DNA of 31,237 bases from an uncultured Muribaculaceae bacterium (GTDB lineage Bacteria; Bacteroidota; Bacteroidia; Bacteroidales; Muribaculaceae), in NCBI GenBank assembly GCA_910584365.1, contig CAJUAF010000028.1, positions 1 through 31,237 on the forward strand, read 5' to 3'. The translations under genes and the position numbers were made by a program. The notes under the pieces were generated by a model. That model worked only from the letters and a program-made list of their open reading frames with translations, was not told the origin of the DNA and ran no database searches. Below, piece after piece: positions 26,301 to 31,237 of this stretch; positions within the stretch are counted from its first letter, which is position 1; each line of letters opens with the position of its first letter.

Positions 26301-28112
26301 GACGTTGCCGACAACTATAACAGCAAGGCATCCCAGTCCTATATCACATGGGATGAACTCGCTCCTGTGCGCAAAGCCGACAAGACAACGCTCTACATGG
26401 TAGGCCAGGGCCTTAAACGACTTGCCATCGATGCTTCCGGAATCTCGGAATGGGACCGCATTATTTCCCCCGACATCTACGGTTCGAGCGAATCCGCGAT
26501 GAACATATTCTATATCTCGAATATGCAGGCCCATGACGAGGATCTGACCATAAGCTATATCAAGGACGCTGACGGTAATGTCACCAAAGAGGTACAGGGA
26601 ACCAAGTTCAAAATGTCATGGCTGCGTCCCTACACGTATTACGAGACCTCCGGAAAGTCAGGAGGCGACATCTGTCAGCAGCGTGCCTGGGCTACGTTCA
26701 ACCTCGGTATCGTAGGCTATTCGCTGACCCGCGCTACTGCCGCAAACCTCGAAGTTGTTTCCGGTGAGACCACTACCAACCGGGATGTACACTTTGCCCC
26801 CTCCCAGACTTTCCCCTGCAACAACTTCAACCAGTATGACTGGTTCGTGCCTACCACCTATATCCATGATAAATATATCCTGGTAGTAGACCTGGACGAA
26901 GAGTGCAACACCGTCACACTCCTCCCCTTCCAGCCCAATCCCACCGCCACGGCCGGCACCGTCTCCATCCAAACCGGTGAATTCGCTTCCTACGATGAGG
27001 CTACTGAAATCATGTACAACAGCCAGCTTCCTACGGTCAGCGCTTCCACAGACAACGGTACCGTAAAATACCGTAAATACAATGTCGCCACCGCCCCTGT
27101 CACCATCGCCGCACCTCATAACGATGAAATAAAGGGCTATGAGTACACCGTCGAATATGCCATCTACTATAACGGCAACAAGACCGAAGTATGTACCGAC
27201 AACCCCGGAACTGTTTACCTGGCCGGTCTCCCCGTAAAACAGGACGAGAAAACCTACAGCGTAGGTGTCCGCGCCAAATACACCGATCAGAAAACTACGT
27301 CCAAGTTTACGTTCCACTCCAAGTATGCCCCCACGACGCTTAACGTCGCCAGCCAGCTTGGTACTCCCACCGTACAGCAACCCGACAACGACAAGAAGTT
27401 CTATACCGTCAGCGATTATTCCACCCCGGAAGAATTTTCGATGGGAGCTTACATGGATGTCCCCGTCTACAACAACACGTCCTATGCCTGGTATGCCGAT
27501 TTCCAGGCTACTCCCTACGGATGGGCCGAGGACAATCATCGTACCAGAGGGGGAGAGCTTATGCATGAGTCCCACCCCATCATCTCCAGGATGGCCTACG
27601 CCAAGTCGCGCTTCAATCCCCTCAAGGACTGGAGCAAGCATGACAACGGCAGCTATTTCGGCGACAATCATGACTGGTCCGGGAAACTGGCCTCCAACGT
27701 CAACGTCAACGGCTGGCCCGTATATCTCCCTGAAGTGAATGTTTTCAGCCGTGATAACAACGACAGAAATACCATCATCAATATGGCGGTTACAGCCATA
27801 TATCCTTTCCTGGTAGACGAGAACCCGGTTCGCACACAAGCCATGCAGCAGGGCATTTCCGCTAAAAACCGTTCCGCACGTCTCATGGAGGGACACAAGT
27901 ATCATCTTGAATTTCTCTCGACAACCGGTTCGGCCGATATCCCGCTCAACAACAACGGCGTGATTTCCGGGCTGGAGGCTATCTCTCCCGACGCTCCGGA
28001 CACTACGGTACGATATTTCAATCTGCAGGGCGTGGAAGTGAACGGAGTGCTTACTCCCGGCGTCTATATCCGCCAGCAGGGCACCACCGCTGAAAAAATC
28101 ATCGTCCGCTGA
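23319..28112 (+). CDS. Giant multimodular GH53 endo-beta-1,4-galactanase
   Basis: The 1597-residue product starts with a signal peptide (about 1-20, no lipobox). The GH53 barrel spans about 22-398: it opens GGDISLLPLYEEL and NVMRVRLMVNP, the acid/base is Glu168 in QIGNEISFG and the nucleophile Glu299 in LVEFNQPYGW. Typical GH53 enzymes end there at 350-400 residues. Two clearly related modules follow at about 403-499 and 521-621 (VYxTNVPxxW, TYxGKPVYKY, NRxxxxxNW), similar to CBM26 starch-binding modules. Then come SusE/F-like segments starting IYLFGYINGQSDW (about 648) and MYLISDVKSW (about 770), further beta-rich regions I cannot name (about 880-1560), and a C-terminal sorting-like motif (YFNLQGVEV...PGVYIRQQG). 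It should cut beta-1,4-galactan outside the cell. The large tail is not explained. Confidence 0.9.
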   Translation: MRSFLLALLLAVGFARADARSQYAGGDISLLPLYEELESQYYDYDGNKIDDLIQWYAKEGMNVMRVRLMVNPDLFAKNYPFKADANVCQTLDYILPICKRIKAAGMDLLLDFHYSDFWADPMKQFTPEEWRNLSEEDLQHQVYWHTRNSLEKLKENGVVPDLVQIGNEISFGMLWGGYCGTDKDDNSTVTNYRAEGENDRECWKRLSRLLNKGSEACRFVCPDAKIIIHTEQLKNHWNLWNFYRWITNEEETRVDYDIIGLSWYPYWHVPGDKTYEDVLKAELVDLQKYFPSKKIMLVEFNQPYGWEESGSQSGFYERYPHTYAGQVKSTQETIDILNQVDNAIGLIWWWPEFNKKDYKWWNKYSDADSEPWKEWYSSALFDSKTGRALPATKTLAAYAKDETVYFTNVPASWTTPGIYAWSDGDNNSETGWPGAALELTDMTYKGKPVYKYSTTGNAHKYMIVNNRHLASDGNWTSTDQTIDLNFKDGAIYWLSDWRKDDGGSWKYDVYQQEEGATLDAPCVYLTNVPSDWNNVSLTAWSHITGTDINEVDGGALEQLTDRTYNGKPVYKYTFTGSTHETLLFHNRPGGNWDDNYVAVSRPFVNGALYILSDGKNAENNTKYSAPYLLNPSFDGNFNTYSEAASEIYLFGYINGQSDWKNSDNPNGTRDRMIAGKCAGSTYTFHLDIERESWFRLRVGDTEYGPRDKTDRTLSAPQNEIYTAPFDTDNDNGVFKVAPGNYTVTVEYRGSDNGYMLSIAERQAPVQYPDMYLISDVKSWSVTADHGLRHDGNGVYRLWLQDGLPAGYYKISNPNVRDPYSLNSNILPNHTYYCSSNRCKGDDMHIDKDIPGPVTVVFDYINSTVHIEAPNYQAPQDNSRRLYIHFGQNIRYHAANPETTVPKVHLYATTQFRVPSDRVLLESNSFEMTRVVSDDPTYDLWYYDLTDDQLSWAKDATFFFENKEGNLETYTCGRLVDGDDFNWDFEHWLRYIYYVDVADNYNSKASQSYITWDELAPVRKADKTTLYMVGQGLKRLAIDASGISEWDRIISPDIYGSSESAMNIFYISNMQAHDEDLTISYIKDADGNVTKEVQGTKFKMSWLRPYTYYETSGKSGGDICQQRAWATFNLGIVGYSLTRATAANLEVVSGETTTNRDVHFAPSQTFPCNNFNQYDWFVPTTYIHDKYILVVDLDEECNTVTLLPFQPNPTATAGTVSIQTGEFASYDEATEIMYNSQLPTVSASTDNGTVKYRKYNVATAPVTIAAPHNDEIKGYEYTVEYAIYYNGNKTEVCTDNPGTVYLAGLPVKQDEKTYSVGVRAKYTDQKTTSKFTFHSKYAPTTLNVASQLGTPTVQQPDNDKKFYTVSDYSTPEEFSMGAYMDVPVYNNTSYAWYADFQATPYGWAEDNHRTRGGELMHESHPIISRMAYAKSRFNPLKDWSKHDNGSYFGDNHDWSGKLASNVNVNGWPVYLPEVNVFSRDNNDRNTIINMAVTAIYPFLVDENPVRTQAMQQGISAKNRSARLMEGHKYHLEFLSTTGSADIPLNNNGVISGLEAISPDAPDTTVRYFNLQGVEVNGVLTPGVYIRQQGTTAEKIIVR

Positions 28113-28129
28113 TATCCGACAGCTTCCCG

Positions 28130-28274
28130 CAACGCTGTTTCTCCTCAGGAGGGTCATTATCTCTCCGGCTGATGAAGATGGCCATCATGGTCCATCCGGA
28201 TTAAAACCCGGGCGATGCGCCTGAATCTTGAATTCTGGTTTATCGCCCACCCCTCCGGAGGAGAAACTCCGTTG
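28130..28274. repeat. 145-bp element bounded by 24-nt inverted repeats
   Basis: The left arm (28130-28153) and right arm (28251-28274) are inverted complements at 21 of 24 positions, with cores GTTTCTCCTCAGGAGGG and CCCTCCGGAGGAGAAAC. The 97-nt interior contains the 10-nt palindrome GATGGCCATC and has no coding potential. No target-site duplication is obvious at the ends. It starts 18 nt after the GH53 stop. It could be a small non-autonomous transposable element or a long 3' RNA hairpin that protects or ends the PUL mRNA. Confidence 0.6.
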
Positions 28275-28292
28275 TAATTCAGTTTAGAAATT

Positions 28293-28334
28293 GGTAGAAT
28301 ATTATGTAAGATAGGTAGAATATTATGTAAGATA
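28293..28334. repeat. Perfect tandem duplication of a 21-bp unit
   Basis: Units at 28293-28313 and 28314-28334 are identical and begin GGTAGAATATTATG. The sequence is AT-rich and non-coding. Tandem copies like this can arise by replication slippage or form paired binding sites. Confidence 0.9.
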
Positions 28335-28440
28335 AATGAGTTAAGCAAAAATTTCAGGTTTGTAGGATTATTATCACCCCTGATTTAATTCCTGTAGAAA
28401 TCAAAGTTCCTTGTTCAATCCGAAAAGCACACTCTACTGG

Positions 28441-28474
28441 CGGTATGTCAAAAATTCAGAATTTTGGCATACCG
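28441..28474. repeat. 34-bp palindrome
   Basis: The half-sites CGGTATGTCAAAAATTC and AGAATTTTGGCATACCG pair almost completely as RNA: 13 consecutive pairs including one G-T wobble, then a mismatch and two further pairs. A pyrimidine-rich TCTTCTTATT follows on the plus strand. It could act as a terminator for read-through from the PUL or as a protein-binding palindrome. Confidence 0.6.
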
Positions 28475-28814
28475 TCTTCTTATTGCCGAATGGCATGGAT
28501 ACTGCTATAATTACTCGGTCAGGCCTGCGGCTGTCAGCGCAATTCCCGAAACGGATAAATGGATACCCGAATCCACGGCCCCGAGCAACCCGGATTTCAG
28601 GGCCTATGTTAAATAAGCATACGACTCCCCGCCGGTATGCATTTCTGCCAGATGGACAGCAGACAAATTTTTTCAGGTATTCTCCGCCCGACTACGCTGA
28701 TCTTCAGGCATATCATATTGTCCTTACAGAAGCCGTCTGTTTCCGTTGAATACAGGTTAGCGAACGCAGGCATACGGACATAGAACGTATCGCGTCCGCT
28801 GTTCCGACTGATAT

Positions 28815-28854
28815 AAAAAAGCAGCGGCGCTGCCCCTCTCCGGGGAAGCGCCGC
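28815..28854 (-). terminator. Strong intrinsic terminator of the tonB operon
   Basis: On the minus strand GCGGCGCT-T-CCCC and GGGG-C-AGCGCCGC pair around a GGAGA loop, and the stem is followed shortly by TTTTTT. It lies about 45 nt after the tonB stop codon. Confidence 0.9.
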
Positions 28855-28899
28855 CTTATCAAAAAGGGGAAGGGAGTAATGTCAGTTCAGTTCAACTTA

Positions 28900-29763
28900 T
28901 TACTGCTGGAGCTTGAAGTTGATGGGGAGAGTGTACCATACGGATACGGCCTGACCGTTCATCTTGCCGGGGATAAACTTCGGCAGGGTCTTTACGACGC
29001 GGACAGCTTCCTTGTCGAGGTCGGGGTCTTTACCGCGGAGTACGACCACATCACCTACGTTACCATCCTTCTTCACAACGAATTTCACTACCACGCGGCC
29101 CTGGATGTTATTCTCGGCTGCCATTGTAGGATATTTGATGTGGGTGGCCACGTACTTGAGGAGTTCTGCCTCACCGCCGGGGAACTGAGGCATCTGCTCT
29201 ACGGCAGTGAAGACCTCTTCCTTGACGGGTTCGGGTTTCTTCTCCTCGACGATGATTTCGTCCTTATGGGTGCGGACAACTTCGAGGTTGTCGGTACCCT
29301 GGTCGAAAGTGGAGGCGCCGGCGGCGGCGGTGGATTCCTGGACTTCATCCTTAGAGGTGATGTCCTCGGTAACCTCATTATCGGCCGCGATGGCGATTTC
29401 GGTATCCTTGATAGTGTTGAGGATTTCTTCGGGAAGGGCTTCTTCCTGCTCGGGTTCCTGCACGGCTTCGATTACTTCCTCTTCTTCCTGCATTTCCTCT
29501 TCCTGGGCTTCCATTGCGGCGAGCTGCTGCTCGAGCTGGGCCTGGAGTTCAAGTTCATGCTGTTTCATGCGGAAGTCGCTGTACATTCCCCAGAAATATC
29601 CTCCGATAAGGACTACGACAAGACCGATGAGGGTGAAGAGGACGGCGCGGTTATGGCGGCGGTCAGACTGTTTGCGCAGGTCATAGGCACCGAATTCCTT
29701 ATTTTTACCTTCAAAGATAATGTCAGTCCACTCTTTTGATGAAAGATCTACATCTTTTGCCAT
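28900..29763 (-). CDS. tonB: TonB energy transducer
   Basis: Links the proton-driven ExbB/ExbD motor to outer membrane transporters such as SusC. The 287-residue product has a cytoplasmic N-terminus with WTDIIFEGKNKEFGAYDLR (Bacteroidetes TonB signature), one membrane helix (about 41-61), a long acidic Glu-rich periplasmic linker (about 70-190) instead of the Pro-rich linker of enterobacteria, and a C-terminal TonB domain (about 195-287; MPQFPGGEAELLKYVATHIKYP, GRVVVKFVVKKDGNV, KFIPGKMNGQAVSVWYTLPINF as separate segments). It starts 40 nt after exbD. The leader contains TAACCAACTAAG about 17 nt before the ATG, similar to the PUL leader motif. It is last in the operon. Confidence 0.95.
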   Translation of the reverse strand: MAKDVDLSSKEWTDIIFEGKNKEFGAYDLRKQSDRRHNRAVLFTLIGLVVVLIGGYFWGMYSDFRMKQHELELQAQLEQQLAAMEAQEEEMQEEEEVIEAVQEPEQEEALPEEILNTIKDTEIAIAADNEVTEDITSKDEVQESTAAAGASTFDQGTDNLEVVRTHKDEIIVEEKKPEPVKEEVFTAVEQMPQFPGGEAELLKYVATHIKYPTMAAENNIQGRVVVKFVVKKDGNVGDVVVLRGKDPDLDKEAVRVVKTLPKFIPGKMNGQAVSVWYTLPINFKLQQ

Positions 29764-29803
29764 TTTTCTTTCTGCTTAGTTGGTTAGTAATATAGATATC
29801 TCA

Positions 29804-30511
29804 TCACTCTTTGTGAGCTTTCTTGAAGTCGGGAGTAGCGAAGACCATTGCCTTGTCAACATCGGTCAGAGATCCGATCTGATAGCGGGAAATCTGGTTG
29901 ATCTGCATTTCGTCGAGAGCGGCGATAACGCTTTCCCAGGAGGCACCCTCCATCGGTTTGATGATGACTACGGGGCGGGTGAGCTTCTCATCGTTACGGA
30001 TTTTCTTGGCCTCGGCCTGGAACTGTTCCTCGGTGATCTGCTTGTTGCGCCAGCGGTCTTTCTGTTCTTCTACTTTCTTGAGTACATCCTCGTTCCTGTC
30101 GTGAAGGATTTTGCGGATACCCTTGAGCATCGCGCCTTCATTTCCTTCAAAACGGGCAACCTGAATATTGGACGATACGAGGTCCGAGCCGTTGAATTCG
30201 GTAACGGGCTTTCCGGTGTAATAGTAGACGGTATTGTCCTTTACGCCGCCGTTGTCGTCATAGGTTGTGTCGAGAATCAGGGTAATTGCTTCGGATTCCT
30301 TGGCTTTCTGCAGTTCCTCCTGCTGGAGCTTCTCGTTGGTGGGAAGCGCAATCGAGAGAGTCTGCGACTTAATCATGGTGGTACACAGCATGAAGAACGT
30401 AATCAGAAGCATATTCATGTCAACCATGGGGGTGAAGTCCACATGGATTGCCATTTTTTTCTGGGCGCCTTTTTTCTTTTTGCCGCCCGATGATTGTTCT
30501 ATCTGTGCCAT
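29804..30511 (-). CDS. exbD: ExbD-type biopolymer transport protein (second of pair)
   Basis: Component of the TonB-ExbB-ExbD proton motor in the inner membrane. The 235-residue product has a basic N-terminus, then the single ExbD helix HVDFTPMVDMNMLLITFFML, in which Asp31 corresponds to the proton-channel aspartate. The periplasmic domain is much longer than in E. coli ExbD (141 residues in total). It has an extra charged segment (about 120-170; DRNEDVLKKVEEQKDRW, KQITEEQFQAEAKK) before the usual VVIIKPMEGASWESVIAALDEM end. Its ATG is 2 nt after the stop of the upstream exbD, so translation is probably coupled. Confidence 0.93.
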   Translation of the reverse strand: MAQIEQSSGGKKKKGAQKKMAIHVDFTPMVDMNMLLITFFMLCTTMIKSQTLSIALPTNEKLQQEELQKAKESEAITLILDTTYDDNGGVKDNTVYYYTGKPVTEFNGSDLVSSNIQVARFEGNEGAMLKGIRKILHDRNEDVLKKVEEQKDRWRNKQITEEQFQAEAKKIRNDEKLTRPVVIIKPMEGASWESVIAALDEMQINQISRYQIGSLTDVDKAMVFATPDFKKAHKE

Positions 30512-30513
30512 GA

Positions 30514-31237
30514 TTAATCAGCTTCGGTTTTAAGGGCAGTCATGACGGAGAATTTGTTCATCTTGATGGTCTGAAGGTTGTCCAGGACGGGGTGGATAGT
30601 CTCAAACTTGGTTCCACGGTCGGCCTTGACGGCTATGCCTTCTCCTTTCTGGATGGCGTCATGAATGTTGGAGTTCGACGAATTGTAGATGGCACGCATC
30701 CAGATCTGGAATTCATTGGTGGTGAGCTGGTTTCCGGCTTCGTCGCGGTAGGGGATATCCTTCAGGGGGATACCTGCGTCGGGGCGGTTGGGATCGCTCA
30801 GCCATTCATCCTGCTTGGTCTGGTCAAGCATCAGGAATTCGTGCATCTTAGCGAGAGGTACGCCGAAAGAGGCGTTTTTAGCGAATTTCTCCATGTCCAT
30901 GGGGGTGATTCCGGTCTTCTTGCCGGTCAGTTTCTCATAACGTGCTACTGCATCTTTGAGAACTTCCTTGCGGAGAGGTTCGGAACCCCACTCTTCGGCT
31001 TTTTCTGCGTCGGCGTCACCGGCCAGCGACAGGAACACCTGTCCCTTGGGGCTGACAAGGACGTTGACAACGTTGGAAGTGGGCACCTTGATTTCAGAGA
31101 CCGAGGAAGGGGTGATTACCGTCACCGGTTCTTTCTGAAGGAAGGTTGAAGTCAACATGAAGAAAGTAAGCAAAAGAACGGTAACGTCACTCATCGCGGT
31201 CATGTCGATGAGGGTACTCTTTCTTTTAATTTTTACT
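30514..31237 (-). CDS. exbD: ExbD-type biopolymer transport protein, partial at window edge
   Basis: The frame stays open to the edge, with 240 residues visible. The internal ATG at 31203 is not the start, because the upstream codons read VKIKRKSTLID, the typical basic stretch before the ExbD helix. The helix IDMTAMSDVTVLLLTFFML contains the channel aspartate in the SDV position. The common TP before it is replaced by TA. The periplasmic region is enlarged (KKTGITPMDMEKFAKNASF, DPNRPDAGIPLKDIP) before the C-terminal AVKADRGTKFETIHPVLDNL motif. An exbB gene is expected just outside the window. Both ExbD copies may form heteromeric motors, as in other Bacteroidetes. Confidence 0.92.
   Translation of the reverse strand, partial: VKIKRKSTLIDMTAMSDVTVLLLTFFMLTSTFLQKEPVTVITPSSVSEIKVPTSNVVNVLVSPKGQVFLSLAGDADAEKAEEWGSEPLRKEVLKDAVARYEKLTGKKTGITPMDMEKFAKNASFGVPLAKMHEFLMLDQTKQDEWLSDPNRPDAGIPLKDIPYRDEAGNQLTTNEFQIWMRAIYNSSNSNIHDAIQKGEGIAVKADRGTKFETIHPVLDNLQTIKMNKFSVMTALKTEAD

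Larger units (their letters stand above)
28113..28814. other. Gene-poor region with repeat structures
   Basis: About 700 bp between the GH53 stop and the tonB terminator. I see no gene with recognisable protein features; the longest plus-strand frame (28411-28749) gives a low-complexity basic peptide with no domain. The region holds the inverted-repeat element, the tandem duplication and the palindrome listed separately. It is less GC-rich than the neighbouring genes, especially at 28270-28400. It separates the PUL from the convergent TonB operon. Confidence 0.7.

Noticed and set aside
26658..28157. 499-codon minus-strand frame over the end of the GH53 gene
   Set aside because: It lies opposite a well-supported coding frame, and the product lacks any domain or signal.
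28130..28334. CRISPR array or insertion sequence
   Set aside because: There are only two adjacent copies of the tandem unit with no spacers, and no transposase or cas gene occurs in the window.
28411..28749. 112-codon plus-strand frame in the gene-poor gap
   Set aside because: It overlaps the 34-bp palindrome, has no signal, helix pattern or domain, and shows no promoter or leader. It is most likely a chance frame.

Overview
This window looks like a chromosomal segment of a gut Bacteroidales, most likely a Muribaculaceae-type genome. The assignment is inferred from the following: a SusC/SusD polysaccharide utilisation locus (PUL) with a hybrid two-component regulator, Bacteroidetes-type promoters (TTG or TTTG, about 20 nt, TAnnTTTG), almost no Shine-Dalgarno sites, and a TonB/ExbD/ExbD operon of the Bacteroidetes kind. 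I see no phage, integrase, transposase, CRISPR or rRNA.

Layout. (1) 166-3045, minus: uvrA for nucleotide excision repair, with its own promoter. (2) 3326-4671, plus: four small membrane-associated genes (two YtxH-type proteins, a holin-like two-helix protein and a short unknown protein) that resemble in layout the yqjD-yqjE-yqjK group of Proteobacteria. (3) 4746-6364: prmA, the ribosomal protein L11 methyltransferase, and a small predicted outer membrane beta-barrel protein. (4) 6437-6645: a complete transcription unit for an initiator tRNA-fMet with promoter and terminator. (5) 6712-7728: a radical SAM protein, tail to tail with the PUL regulator.

(6) 7735-28112 is the main feature, a galactan-directed PUL. 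A 1360-residue hybrid two-component system (HTCS) is divergent from an apparent operon. The operon holds a surface lipoprotein (candidate glycan-binding protein), SusC, SusD, a GH30-type lipoprotein hydrolase (candidate endo-beta-1,6-galactanase), a GH2 beta-galactosidase, a SusE/F-like secreted binding protein and a 1597-residue GH53 endo-beta-1,4-galactanase. The likely sequence of events is cutting of galactan at the cell surface by GH53 and GH30, capture and import by SusC/SusD and the binding proteins, periplasmic trimming by GH2, and induction through the HTCS. The GH53 protein is the most unusual object here. It carries about 1200 residues beyond its catalytic domain, including a duplicated CBM26-like module and several SusE/F-like modules. 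It shares a C-terminal sorting-like motif with the neighbouring SusE/F-like protein.

(7) 28113-28814 is about 700 bp without a convincing gene. It holds a 145-bp element bounded by 24-nt imperfect inverted repeats, a perfect 21-bp tandem duplication and a 34-bp palindrome. (8) 28815-31237, minus: the end of a TonB energising operon, exbD-exbD-tonB, with a strong terminator. The first exbD runs off the window edge. This system could energise the SusC transporter, although proximity alone does not show that.
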